NCBI RefSeq assembly: GCF_019645815.1
Contig: NZ_CP080997.1
Coordinates: forward strand, 4,840,880-4,904,879
Direction of reading: 5' to 3'
Length of the DNA stretch: 64,000 nucleotides
DNA from: Mycolicibacter heraklionensis
GTDB taxonomy: Bacteria; Actinomycetota; Actinomycetes; Mycobacteriales; Mycobacteriaceae
Position numbers and translations under genes: made by a program. This document shows positions 41,844 through 49,800 of the stretch, in pieces; within the stretch, counting starts at the first letter, position 1; every line of letters begins with the position of its first letter. The notes below the pieces were generated by a model that did not search any database, was not told the origin of the DNA, and saw nothing but the letters and a program-made list of their open reading frames with translations.

Positions 41844-44179
41844 GCGCTCGGCTGACTCGGGTTCACCGTAACGCTGATGGTGCCGGCGCCGGCGTTGGAC
41901 TCGATCACCAGCACCGAGGCGTTGGCCGCCGAGACGACGTGGCCGCCGGTGACACTGACCTGGTAGCCGTTCGGGAACTGGATCTCCGGGATGGAGATCT
42001 TGGTCTCCGAACCGGCGCCGAAGCTGCCCGAGCCGTCGGCCATCGCCGTGGAGTAGCTGAATGAGAAGACTCCGTTAGAGAACGACCACGCGTTCGGGAC
42101 TCCGGCGATCACCTGCGGGTACGGCTGGGCCAGCGCCGCCACGATGGGCTCGTCGACGTTGTCGCCAGTCGGCGGCAGGTTGGTGTCGTGCACCAGCGAG
42201 CCCGCCTCGTTGGTGTAGCCCCAGTACAGCCAACCGAACATGTGCGGGTTGATCGAGTTCAGCTGGCTGACGATGGTGGGGACGTTGTGGGTGGCACCGA
42301 ACTCGGTGACCACCGCGGGAACGTCGTAGCGGTCGATGTAGCGCTGAGCGCCTTCCATCATCATCCCGTCCCACAGCGAGCATCCGGTGGCGGTGCCACC
42401 GCCCAGGGCGTCGAAGATGCAGTAGTCGTGGAATGCGAACACGGTGTTGTCGTCGTCGACCGGGCCCAGGTTGGTGCCCGCGGTCGCGTTGCCGAACAGC
42501 ACATTCGGCTCGTAGTACACCGTGGTGGTCGAGTCGACCGACCGGATCGCCGAGGTCACCTGGTCGTAGAACGGCGTCAGCGTCTCGCGGTCGAAGGAGG
42601 GGAAGCCGAGGAAGCTGGTCAGCCACGGCGAGCCGGGCCACGGCTCGTTCATGATCTCGTAGCCGGCCACGCCGGGGGTGCCGCCCAGGTAGTCGGCGAC
42701 GGTCTGCCACATCCGGGCGTAGGAGTTCTGCAGCCCGATGTCGTCCACCTTCTGGTTGGTCCAGAACGCATCCCAGGCCTGGTTCTGCGCGGGGTTGAGG
42801 GCGTAGGCGAACGGGAACGCGAAGCTGGTGTCGTTGTCGCTCGGGTTGAACAGGGTGGCCCAGTCCGGGGCGCCGTGGCCACCGATCTGCTCGTTGTAGA
42901 GGTCCTGGTGCATGTCGATGACGCTGACGATGCCGTGCGCCTTGAGAGTCTCGATGGTGTCCTTGACCGACTCCAGGTAAGCGAAGTCGTACACCCCGGG
43001 CTGCGGCTCGATCTCCGACCAGTAGACCCCCAGCCGCACCGCGGTGAAGCCGTTGGCGGCCAGGAATGCGGCGTCGTCGTCGCCGAAGCCGTCGCCGCCG
43101 GGTGTGAGCGGAGGCGACTTGTACACCTGGTTGACGCCCTGCAGGATGACCACCCGGCCGTCGATGTCGACGATCCAATTGCCGGCGGTGCCGAGTTCTG
43201 CCGCAGCCCTTGCCGGGGCGCCCTCCAGCGTGCCGAAGTGGCCCACCGCGCCGTGGGTGCCCATCGAGCCGGCGAGGCCGCCGGCCCCGCCCAGGGCCGG
43301 CAGGTCGCCCTGACTTTGGTAGACGCCGTTGCCGGCATCTCCGCCGTCACCGCCGCTGCCGAACCACATCGAGCCGTTGCCGCCGTCACCGCCGTTGCCG
43401 CCGAGGTGACTGCCGTCGCCACCGTCGCCCCCGGCACCGCCGATGCCCAGCATCCACCCGATCCCGGCGCCGCCGGCGCCACCGATGCCACCGTTCACGC
43501 CGTCGCCGCCGGCACCGCCGGCGCCGCCCACACCCATGTACCAACCGCCGGCCCCGCCGACACCACCGGCACCGCCCTCGCCGCCGTCGCCACCGGCGCC
43601 GCCGTTGCCGAAGAACCCGGCCGCGCCCCCGGCACCGCCGACGCCGTTGACCTCGGTGTTGTCCCAGCCGGCCCCGCCATCACCGAACAACCAGCCGCCC
43701 GCGCCACCAGCGGCCGACTCCGCCGTACCGGCCGCGCCGTCGCCGAGCATCAGGCCCAGCCCCAGCGCCTCGCTGACCTGGTTGGCCCCGTCGACGATCG
43801 GTGCCGTCCAGGAGCTGTTGACCAGCCAATCGATACCGGTGTACAGCGGGGTGTAGACCCAGTTGTTCATCAACGTCGTCGGGTCCGGGAGGACGAAGCC
43901 CGGCGACGCCACCGCTGCCCCAGCCAGCACGTCATCCCAGTGGGCCGGGTCGAAAAACGCGTTCCATGCCGCCGGACTGAACACCGCATCCCAGTCCAGC
44001 CCGCCCGTAGTCGCATCCGCAAACGGCGCCAGCGCCAGGTCGAACACGTCGTCGAAGCCCTCGGCCGACGCCACCGGCGCCGGGGCCAACGGGGTCATGC
44101 TGAGAGCCAGAAACGCCCCCACTGCCGTACCCAGCCCGACAACCCGACGGTTCCGCTTCGTGCTGCACTGACGAGTCAT
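41840..44179 (-). CDS. Secreted PGRS-domain/GH5 endoglycoceramidase-like glycosidase fusion
   Basis: The 779-residue product starts with a Sec signal peptide (basic RNRR, hydrophobic VGLGTAVGAFLALSMTPLAP, cleavage near VASA before residue 40). Residues 40-140 hold Trp-rich repeats (DWDAVFSPAAWNAFFDPAHWD). Residues 145-320 form a Gly-Gly-Ala-Gly block of the PGRS type, but no PE domain precedes it. Residues about 335-700 are a GH5 (beta/alpha)8 domain related to bacterial endoglycoceramidases: VRLGVYWSEIEPQPGVYDF, VIDMHQDLYNEQ, acid/base Glu512 in EIMNEPWPGS and nucleophile Glu626 in VVTEFGATH. A beta-rich tail follows. Cleavage of glycolipids is predicted; a cell-surface location through the Gly-rich block is inference. 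The gene is not in the M. tuberculosis order here. Confidence 0.87.
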   Translation of the reverse strand: MTRQCSTKRNRRVVGLGTAVGAFLALSMTPLAPAPVASAEGFDDVFDLALAPFADATTGGLDWDAVFSPAAWNAFFDPAHWDDVLAGAAVASPGFVLPDPTTLMNNWVYTPLYTGIDWLVNSSWTAPIVDGANQVSEALGLGLMLGDGAAGTAESAAGGAGGWLFGDGGAGWDNTEVNGVGGAGGAAGFFGNGGAGGDGGEGGAGGVGGAGGWYMGVGGAGGAGGDGVNGGIGGAGGAGIGWMLGIGGAGGDGGDGSHLGGNGGDGGNGSMWFGSGGDGGDAGNGVYQSQGDLPALGGAGGLAGSMGTHGAVGHFGTLEGAPARAAAELGTAGNWIVDIDGRVVILQGVNQVYKSPPLTPGGDGFGDDDAAFLAANGFTAVRLGVYWSEIEPQPGVYDFAYLESVKDTIETLKAHGIVSVIDMHQDLYNEQIGGHGAPDWATLFNPSDNDTSFAFPFAYALNPAQNQAWDAFWTNQKVDDIGLQNSYARMWQTVADYLGGTPGVAGYEIMNEPWPGSPWLTSFLGFPSFDRETLTPFYDQVTSAIRSVDSTTTVYYEPNVLFGNATAGTNLGPVDDDNTVFAFHDYCIFDALGGGTATGCSLWDGMMMEGAQRYIDRYDVPAVVTEFGATHNVPTIVSQLNSINPHMFGWLYWGYTNEAGSLVHDTNLPPTGDNVDEPIVAALAQPYPQVIAGVPNAWSFSNGVFSFSYSTAMADGSGSFGAGSETKISIPEIQFPNGYQVSVTGGHVVSAANASVLVIESNAGAGTISVTVNPSQPSA
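43220..43747 (-). repeat. PGRS-type Gly-rich coding repeat
   Basis: This stretch encodes tandem GGAGG/GGDGG triplet-like units (GFFGNGGAGGDGGEGGAGG and similar). On the DNA level it is made of GCC/CCG-rich triplets, so it is a region prone to slippage, and assembly here may be less reliable. It covers residues about 145-320 of the glycosidase fusion. Confidence 0.85.
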
Positions 44180-44373
44180 CTGCGGGTAGACCTCTCTTCA
44201 TGATCGCGGCGGCGACTGACGTGGCCAAGATAACGATTTGTTCGGAAGATTACTAACAAGACCTGAGAAAAATGCGGCGGGATCGCGGTGACCTGCGGCT
44301 GTTCGGCGGCCACCAACCGGTTGCGCCGGCGACGGAGATCGCCCGGTCGCTGCGCGGTACGTAGATTGGGCGG

Positions 44374-45567
44374 GTGAACGGCGATCGCGGGCCGGGCCAG
44401 CCCTGGCACCTTCCACCGCCGCCGCGTCGGGAGCCGCCACCGCTGCTGTACCGCGACCCCTATGGCCGGCCGGGCTCTGCCGCGCCGCCGCCGCGGGTCG
44501 TCCGGCCGCCGGTACCCCACCCCGCACCACCTGCTGCAGAACCGCGCCGGCGCCCGGCGCCCCCACCCGCGCCGCGCCCACCAATACCGCGCACGCCCGC
44601 TTCGCGCCGGCGGCGATCCTGGCCGCTCCGGCTGGCGGCGCTTGCTCTGCTGGGGGCCTTGCTCGCCACGGCGGGCCTGGTGGGGGCCGCGGCCTGGCTC
44701 GACACCGCGCTGCAACGCACCGCGGCGTTCTCCGATTACGCCGACCGTCCAGGGCCGGGCCGCGGGACAACATGGCTGTTGGTCGGTACGGACAGCCGCG
44801 CCGATCTCACACCCCAGGAGCAGCAGGACCTGAGCACCGGCGGCGACATCGGCGACGGGCGCACCGACACGGTGTTGCTCGTCCACCTGCCCGGCCCGGG
44901 TTCAGAGTCGCCGGCCACGGTGGTGTCTCTGCCGCGCGACTCCTACGTCACGATCCCCGGCTACGGCGAAGACAAGATCAACGCCGCATACACCCTCGGC
45001 GGCGCTGCCCTGCTGACCCGGACGGTGGAGCAGGCCACCGGCTTACGGCTGGACCACTATCTCGAGATCGGATTCGGCGGTTTCGCCGCGCTCGTCGATG
45101 CTCTCGGCGGCGTCACCCTGTGCCCGGACGAACCGATCGACGACCCCTTGGCCGGGCTGAATCTGCAAGCCGGCTGCCAGCAGCTGGCCGGTGCGGCCGC
45201 GCTGGGCTACGTGCGTAGCCGGGCCACGCCGCGCGCCGACTTGGACCGGATGGCCCACCAGCGACTGTTCCTGTCGGCGCTGCTGGCCCGTATCGCCGAT
45301 CCGGTCGTTTGGCTCAACCCGCTGCGCTGGTACGCCGTGCCGCACGCCGCCGCACACGCGGTGACCGTAGACGACGGCTCCGGCGTCGTGGACCTGGCGG
45401 CGCTGGGCTGGGCGCTGCGTGGCGCCACCACCATGCAGACCGTGCCGATCGGCGAGTTCGTTTACACCGACGTCGGCGACGCGGTGGTGTGGGACCACGC
45501 CCAGGCCGCCCAGTTATTCGATGCATTGCGTCGCGATACACCACCCGCATCGAGCGCCAACAATTGA
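44374..45567 (+). CDS. LytR-CpsA-Psr (LCP) family cell-wall ligase
   Basis: The 397-residue membrane protein has a Pro/Arg-rich cytoplasmic N-terminus (residues 1-80), one membrane helix (PLRLAALALLGALLATAGLVG) and an extracytoplasmic LCP domain: LLVGTDSRADL, DGRTDTVLLVHL, VVSLPRDSYVTIPG, KINAAYTLGG and YVRSRATPRADLDRMAHQ. LCP enzymes attach arabinogalactan or other polymers to peptidoglycan in mycobacteria. GTG is preceded by TAGATT (44362-44367) at six bases, so it is leaderless. From its place between the DUF2470 gene and bfrB, it corresponds to Rv3840, recalled as a much shorter LCP-type protein in M. tuberculosis. Confidence 0.9.
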   Translation: MNGDRGPGQPWHLPPPPRREPPPLLYRDPYGRPGSAAPPPRVVRPPVPHPAPPAAEPRRRPAPPPAPRPPIPRTPASRRRRSWPLRLAALALLGALLATAGLVGAAAWLDTALQRTAAFSDYADRPGPGRGTTWLLVGTDSRADLTPQEQQDLSTGGDIGDGRTDTVLLVHLPGPGSESPATVVSLPRDSYVTIPGYGEDKINAAYTLGGAALLTRTVEQATGLRLDHYLEIGFGGFAALVDALGGVTLCPDEPIDDPLAGLNLQAGCQQLAGAAALGYVRSRATPRADLDRMAHQRLFLSALLARIADPVVWLNPLRWYAVPHAAAHAVTVDDGSGVVDLAALGWALRGATTMQTVPIGEFVYTDVGDAVVWDHAQAAQLFDALRRDTPPASSANN

Positions 45568-45621
45568 GCCCAACCTAATTTCCACACACGATTACGCAAT
45601 TTCAGCCTACCCTATCTTTAC

Positions 45622-45640
45622 TTAGGCAATGCTGACCTGA
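45622..45640 (+). promoter_or_regulatory. IdeR-like iron box upstream of the ferritin gene
   Basis: TTAGGCAATGCTGACCTGA matches the IdeR consensus at 14 of 19 bases. Weaker similar halves occur on either side (GCCTACCCT near 45605 and GTAAGCCTCGCCTT near 45641). Tandem IdeR sites upstream of bfrB are known in M. tuberculosis, where IdeR activates the gene. The gene's TAGCAT -10 box (45681-45686) lies about 40 bp downstream, which fits activation. Confidence 0.7.
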
Positions 45641-45693
45641 GTAAGCCTCGCCTTGGATGCAAACCGGTGCTGACCAGGGGTAGCATCGCGTTC

Positions 45694-46230
45694 ATGATCG
45701 AGACCGACAGCCATAAGACGAAATTCCACGCGCTGCTTCAAGAGCAGATCTACCACGAATTCACCGCGGCGCAGCAATACGTTGCGGTCGCGGTTTATTT
45801 CGACGGCGAGGATTTACCACAATTGGCGAAGTTCTTTTACGCCCAGGCGGTCGAGGAACGCAACCACGCGATGATGATGGTGCAGTACCTGCTCGACCGC
45901 GGCATCCGCGTCGAGATTCCCGGCGTCGACGGGGTACGCAACCAGTTCGACGCGGCGCGGGATGCACTGGCACTGACGCTCGAGCAGGAGCGCACCGTCA
46001 CCGAGCAGATCAGCCGGCTCACCAGCGTCGCGCGCGATGAGGGCGATCACCTCGGTGAACAGTTCATGCAGTGGTTCCTGCGCGAGCAGATCGAGGAGGT
46101 GGCCCTGATGACCCGGCTGCTACGGGTCGCCGACCGCGCGGGGCACAACCTGTTCGAATTGGAGACCTTCATCGCACGCGAGATCACGGTGGGCCAAGAG
46201 AGCGGCGCGCCGCGTATCGCCGGCGGGTAA
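45694..46230 (+). CDS. bfrB: Ferritin BfrB
   Basis: BfrB stores iron as a 24-mer ferritin. The 178-residue protein starts MIETDSHKTKFHALL; this ATG lies 7 bases after TAGCAT, giving a leaderless start, and nine further in-frame upstream residues are ignored. The ferroxidase residues are in IYHEFTAAQQYVAVAVYF (Glu), AVEERNHAMMMVQ (Glu and His) and EGDHLGEQFMQWFLREQIEE (Glu). The C-terminal tail is short. IdeR-like sites upstream predict induction in high iron. Confidence 0.95.
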   Translation: MIETDSHKTKFHALLQEQIYHEFTAAQQYVAVAVYFDGEDLPQLAKFFYAQAVEERNHAMMMVQYLLDRGIRVEIPGVDGVRNQFDAARDALALTLEQERTVTEQISRLTSVARDEGDHLGEQFMQWFLREQIEEVALMTRLLRVADRAGHNLFELETFIAREITVGQESGAPRIAGG

Positions 46231-46245
46231 ACCCCTCGCCCGCCG
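46221..46245. terminator. Hairpin across the bfrB stop codon, shared with glpQ1
   Basis: CGGCGGG (46221-46227) pairs with CCCGCCG (46239-46245) around an 11-base loop containing the bfrB TAA. The convergent glpQ1 gene ends 2 bp away, so it probably acts in both directions. Confidence 0.6.
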
Positions 46246-46246
46246 A

Positions 46247-47062
46247 TCAGCCCGCCCGCAACCGCGCCTTGGTTCGGGCGGGCTGATTCGTCGCTATCCA
46301 CGCGACCCCGATATCCCTACAGAAGTCGACGTCCTCGTTGCGGTCGACGGTCCAGCAGTACAGCGCGCGGCCCCGCGCGGCGGCCTGGTCCACCAACTCC
46401 GGATGTTCCCGCAGCGTGTCGATCGACGGACCGATCGCGGTGGCACCGACCGTCGTCGCCGCGCCGCCACCCAGATAACGGGCACCCGACCCGAGCAGGA
46501 CCGTCGGGAGCAGGGGCGCAGCCCGGCGAATCCGCCACACCGCCGCCGCGGAGAACGACATGACCACCGCCCGCGACCGTGAAGCCGATGCCGGCGCGGC
46601 GAGCCCAAATCGATGCAGCAGTGCGAGCACCTCGCGCTCGACCATCGAGCCGTATCGCACCGGATGTTTGGTCTCGATGAAGATCTTCACCGGCCGGTGC
46701 CAGTCCAGAACCAGCGCAACCAGCGCGTCGAGAGTGAGCAGGCCGGTGTCGCCGATTCCGGCGCCCTCCGGCGAACCGGTCTGCCCATTGCGGTGCCACC
46801 CGCCGTAGTCGAGGCGCTGCAGTTGCGACAGCGTCATCTCGCTGACCACCCCGGCCCCACTGGAGGTCCGGTCCACCCGACGATCGTGCACGCAGACCAG
46901 GTGACCGTCACTGGTCAGCCGTACATCGCACTCGACGCCGTCAGCCCCCTCCTGCAACGCCAAGTCGTAGGCGGCCAGGGTGTGTTCCGGGCGGTCGATG
47001 GAGGCACCCCGGTGTGCGACCACGAACGGGTGTTCCGAGACGACATCACCGGCCGGTGTCAT
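46247..47062 (-). CDS. glpQ1: Glycerophosphodiester phosphodiesterase GlpQ1
   Basis: GlpQ1 hydrolyses glycerophosphodiesters to glycerol-3-phosphate and an alcohol. The 271-residue protein has the GDPD signatures VVAHRGASIDRPEHTLAAYD, GVECDVRLTSDGHLVCVHD and KIFIETKHPVRYG, and YCWTVDRNEDVDFC near the C-terminus. ATG 47062 lies 5 bp downstream of the stop codon of the upstream gene. There is no signal peptide. Confidence 0.93.
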   Translation of the reverse strand: MTPAGDVVSEHPFVVAHRGASIDRPEHTLAAYDLALQEGADGVECDVRLTSDGHLVCVHDRRVDRTSSGAGVVSEMTLSQLQRLDYGGWHRNGQTGSPEGAGIGDTGLLTLDALVALVLDWHRPVKIFIETKHPVRYGSMVEREVLALLHRFGLAAPASASRSRAVVMSFSAAAVWRIRRAAPLLPTVLLGSGARYLGGGAATTVGATAIGPSIDTLREHPELVDQAAARGRALYCWTVDRNEDVDFCRDIGVAWIATNQPARTKARLRAG

Positions 47063-47066
47063 GGGC

Positions 47067-48146
47067 TTATGCTGCCGGTTCCCGCCCGTCGGACTCAAGA
47101 GCCGGGGCCGGTGTCGTGGCTTCTTCCGGCTTCGGCGCGGCTGCCGGAGCCGGTGGCGACACGACGGCGGTGTCGCGGCCATCGGCCACCACCACCCAGT
47201 GATGGGCGGGCCGCCCCATCGATCGTCGCTCGAATCCTTCGACCACCCGGGCCGCAGTCACCACGGCCGCCAGGCCGAGCAGGTACGCCACCACGGTCGC
47301 CACCATGTTGTTGGCAATGGCCTGGGCCCCGTCGGCCCAACTGGTGGCGGTGGCGAAGATCGCGGCGGCAGTGCTGGCCGCCCACACGGCCCACCACACC
47401 ACGATGGGTTTGCGCAGCCGTTCCAGCCGGTCCTCCCGCTTGGCCAGCTCCATGACAAAGACCGGCGCCCAGGCCAGGTTGACTACCGGCACCAGGCATC
47501 CAGCCCATACCGCCCAGGCCGGGCGCGACTCGGGCAGACGCAATCGGGCGAAGGTCACCGAACGACGGGCGAGCAGCCACCTGGTCAGCACCACGGCACA
47601 GACGACCACCGCGGCGATCGCGGCAAGTCCGGCCAGCCGGCCCAGCCACACCGCGCCGCCGGCGATCAGGGGATTCAGCAGCCGGGTGCGATTGACGATC
47701 ATCAACACATAGATCAAGACGTGCACCAGGGCCGCGACGCCCAGCGCGGCAATCGCGGCACCCAGCGTCTTCTCCAGCGAACGCGCGGTAGGCGCCGGCC
47801 GCTCCCCGGGCTTCGACTGTGCCGCAGCGCGAATCGGCCCGCCCATCAGGGTCCAGCGCGGCATCACCGAGTAGCGCGGGGTGGGCCCGAGCGGACGCCG
47901 CTGGGGTGGCTGCGGAGGCGGCGGACCGGGCCGCACCGCGATCCAGCGGTATCCGGGCCCCAGCCGCGGCGGCGCCTGCCCGGATGCCGCCGGCGGCGCG
48001 GGGGGCCCGGGTTGGGTCCACTGCAACTCGGCTTCTTGCTCGGGTGTCAGCGGCGCCCACAGCGCACCGTTGCAGCGTGGGCACCAGGCCCGCTGGCGGT
48101 CGCGCACGTTCCACCGCGTGTTGCAGCGGGAACACACCTGGATCAC
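47067..48146 (-). CDS. Zinc-ribbon/DUF4328-type membrane protein (Rv3843c homologue)
   Basis: The 359-residue protein starts with a zinc ribbon (VCSRCNTRWNVRDRQRAWCPRC), then a Pro-rich linker, about six membrane helices (for example LGAAIAALGVAALVHVLIYVLMIV and AIAAVVVCAVVLTRWLL), and an Ala/Pro-rich cytoplasmic tail. GTG 48146 is preceded by TAGGCT (48153-48158) at six bases, which fixes the start and indicates leaderless transcription. Function unknown. Confidence 0.85.
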   Translation of the reverse strand: MIQVCSRCNTRWNVRDRQRAWCPRCNGALWAPLTPEQEAELQWTQPGPPAPPAASGQAPPRLGPGYRWIAVRPGPPPPQPPQRRPLGPTPRYSVMPRWTLMGGPIRAAAQSKPGERPAPTARSLEKTLGAAIAALGVAALVHVLIYVLMIVNRTRLLNPLIAGGAVWLGRLAGLAAIAAVVVCAVVLTRWLLARRSVTFARLRLPESRPAWAVWAGCLVPVVNLAWAPVFVMELAKREDRLERLRKPIVVWWAVWAASTAAAIFATATSWADGAQAIANNMVATVVAYLLGLAAVVTAARVVEGFERRSMGRPAHHWVVVADGRDTAVVSPPAPAAAPKPEEATTPAPALESDGREPAA

Positions 48147-48259
48147 CGCACCAGCCTAGCGGCGAGCGCAAGGTCGGCGAAGCCGCCGCCGGAGCGTCCG
48201 GCGAACGGCGTCAAAGACGTTCCACACGGCCGCCTCGGCACCCGGGCAGCTACTACTGG

Positions 48260-48358
48260 CTATCCACAGTTTCCACAGGTTTATCCACACACCCATCGAC
48301 AGCCGCACGCGGGGTGATGTGCTTGTTACATGCCGTCAGACGCATCGGTTGTGGATAA
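48260..48358. promoter_or_regulatory. Cluster of DnaA-box-like sequences
   Basis: Two perfect TTATCCACA boxes are present: plus strand 48281-48289 and minus strand 48350-48358. Two near-matches stand just upstream on the plus strand: CTATCCACA (48260-48268, 8 of 9) and GTTTCCACA (48269-48277, 7 of 9). DnaA boxes in mycobacteria follow a TT(G/A)TCCACA-like consensus. Binding by DnaA is inferred; dnaA and dnaN are not in the window, so this is not expected to be the chromosomal oriC. Confidence 0.6.
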
Positions 48359-48545
48359 CGCAGCATCGTCGAAGCGAACCGACTAACAACGTCGAGCGAA
48401 ATCGCTTGATCGGCTAAGCAGCCGCCTGCGGCCCGCACTCCGCGGCCGGCATCGCCGGGATCGCATCGGTGCAGGTAAGTCGGGTTATCCCGTCGAATTT
48501 TTCCACTGGACAGACAAAGCGCTATGATCGCCGTCACAGAACTGA

Positions 48546-48561
48546 TGTGATGCGTCTCACG
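48546..48561. promoter_or_regulatory. CRP-like binding site
   Basis: TGTGA-TGCGTC-TCACG matches the mycobacterial CRP (Rv3676) consensus TGTGA-N6-TCACA at nine of ten fixed positions. It lies 18 bp downstream of a TATGAT -10 box (48523-48528) and 36 bp before the leader ORF. From position it would act on transcription of the small gene, probably as a repressor if the -10 is correct. Confidence 0.6.
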
Positions 48562-48596
48562 GGGGTGGGCCGCACGGTGAAGTTGGGGGAACCGGG

Positions 48597-48617
48597 ATGT
48601 ATGGGGTAGGGGAATGA
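48597..48617 (+). CDS. Six-codon leader ORF coupled to the small membrane protein
   Basis: ATG-TAT-GGG-GTA-GGG-GAA-TGA encodes MYGVGE. Its stop overlaps the next ATG (sequence ATGA), and its own codons GGGGTAGGGG supply the Shine-Dalgarno-like purine run for the downstream start. It is preceded by GTTGGGGGA. A leader peptide that couples translation is inferred only from sequence. Confidence 0.35.
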   Translation: MYGVGE

Positions 48618-48772
48618 CGGCAGGACCGATCGGACCCGGACCCGTCGCAACGGCGTCGGGCTGGCATTCGGGATCGTCCACCTACAAGCGCGCCTACCTG
48701 TTGGCGTCGCTGCGCGCCGGAGTGATCGCCCTGGTGCTGCTGACATTCCTGCTGGTGCTCGTCCTGGCCTGA
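48614..48772 (+). CDS. Small single-pass membrane protein (52 residues)
   Basis: The product has a polar Gly/Pro/Ser N-terminus (TAGPIGPGPVATASG), a YKRAY motif and one long hydrophobic helix at its C-terminus (VIALVLLTFLLVLVLA), ending in the membrane. It has a GGGGTAGGGGA ribosome binding site. Its own promoter with a CRP-like site supports a real gene. Function unknown; similar one-helix proteins often modify a larger membrane complex. Confidence 0.6.
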   Translation: MTAGPIGPGPVATASGWHSGSSTYKRAYLLASLRAGVIALVLLTFLLVLVLA

Positions 48773-48981
48773 ACCACGGCCCGTCGGTCGGGGTCGGCTG
48801 ACGCCGCGCGATAGCCCGACCCGTTGTTGCGGTACACCTGGCGTTGGAGCAATGTGGTTGAAGGTGGCCCTATCGCACCGCGACCGCGGTGGGAATGGGG
48901 TGCCGCTAGACCGTCAACGCTTGTCGACAATGATCAACGGTGATCGACACCGGATCAGTACTGACCGAAGGAAGGAACCCC

Positions 48982-49602
48982 GTGGCCGACTACACCTTGC
49001 CGGACTTGGACTGGGATTACGGAGCCCTTGAGCCGCACATCTCGGGTCAGATCAACGAACTGCACCACAGCAAGCACCACGCCGCCTACGTGTCCGGCGC
49101 CAACTCCGCACTGGAGAAGCTCGCGGAGGCTCGGGCCAACGACGACCACGGCGCGATCTTCTTGAACGAGAAGAACCTGGCGTTCCACCTCGGCGGACAC
49201 GTCAACCACTCGATCTGGTGGAAGAACCTGTCCCCCAACGGCGGTGACAAGCCGACGGGCGAACTGGCCGCGGCCATCGACGACGCGTTCGGATCGTTCG
49301 ACAAGTTCCGTGCGCAGTTCACCGCGGCCGCCAACGGCCTGCAGGGCTCGGGCTGGGCGGTGCTCGGCTACGACACCCTCGGCGGGAAACTGCTGACCTT
49401 CCAGCTCTACGACCAGCAGGCCAACGTGCCGCTGGGCATCATCCCGCTGCTGCAGGTCGACATGTGGGAGCACGCCTTCTACCTGCAGTACAAGAACGTC
49501 AAGGCGGACTACGTCAAAGCGTTCTGGAACGTCGTCAACTGGGCCGACGTGCAGTCGCGTTTCGCGGCCGCCACCTCGAAGACTTCGGGGCTGATCTTCT
49601 AG
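48982..49602 (+). CDS. sodA: Iron/manganese superoxide dismutase SodA
   Basis: SodA converts superoxide to hydrogen peroxide and oxygen; in pathogenic mycobacteria it is exported without a classical signal, through SecA2. The 206-residue protein begins MADYTLPDLDWDYGALEP at GTG 48982 with a strong GAAGGAAGGA site; the open frame continues upstream to ATG 48940, which lacks family conservation. Metal ligands are in ELHHSKHH (His28), GGHVNHSIWW and DMWEHAFYLQY (Asp and His). A strong rho-independent terminator follows. Whether it prefers Fe or Mn cannot be read with certainty. Confidence 0.96.
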   Translation: MADYTLPDLDWDYGALEPHISGQINELHHSKHHAAYVSGANSALEKLAEARANDDHGAIFLNEKNLAFHLGGHVNHSIWWKNLSPNGGDKPTGELAAAIDDAFGSFDKFRAQFTAAANGLQGSGWAVLGYDTLGGKLLTFQLYDQQANVPLGIIPLLQVDMWEHAFYLQYKNVKADYVKAFWNVVNWADVQSRFAAATSKTSGLIF

Positions 49603-49617
49603 CCGCACTTCCGGCCG

Positions 49618-49663
49618 AGGTGGGGCGTCGCGCCGTTGGCGTGACGCCCCACCTTAGTTTTTT
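49618..49663 (+). terminator. Rho-independent terminator of sodA
   Basis: Perfect 12-bp arms (49618-49629 AGGTGGGGCGTC, and 49643-49654) with a 13-base loop are followed by TAGTTTTTT. This is the clearest intrinsic terminator in the window, with a true U-tract. Confidence 0.9.
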
Positions 49664-49800
49664 CACCGTTTCGTTACCCACCCCCGCGCCGTGTCCCCTT
49701 GAATCGGCTTTGCGCGTGCCGCATGCTGCCAGACAACCCACCCGCTGAAATGCGAGCAGGCGAGTCAGCCAACAAGCCAAAATGTCGCGGAGGGTGCGCG

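Larger units (their letters stand above)
48147..48596. other. Long non-coding region with DnaA boxes and promoter elements
   Basis: About 450 bases hold no convincing gene. The left 80 bp include the promoter of the zinc-ribbon gene. The middle (48260-48358) holds the DnaA-box-like cluster. The right contains TATGAT (48523-48528) and a CRP-like site before the small membrane-protein gene. The region is AT-richer than its surroundings. In M. tuberculosis this position carries unrelated genes (recalled Rv3844 and Rv3845). Confidence 0.6.

Noticed and set aside
41840..44179. PE_PGRS protein
   Set aside because: The Gly-rich block is PGRS-like, but there is no N-terminal PE domain of about 100 residues with Pro-Glu; a classical signal peptide is present instead.
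48260..48358. Chromosomal origin of replication (oriC)
   Set aside because: dnaA, dnaN, rpmH and the usual neighbours are absent, and only two perfect boxes are present; a DnaA-binding or titration site is a safer description.
48940..48981. Upstream ATG start for sodA
   Set aside because: The 14 extra residues are not like SodA N-termini, and a strong GAAGGAAGGA site stands directly before GTG 48982.
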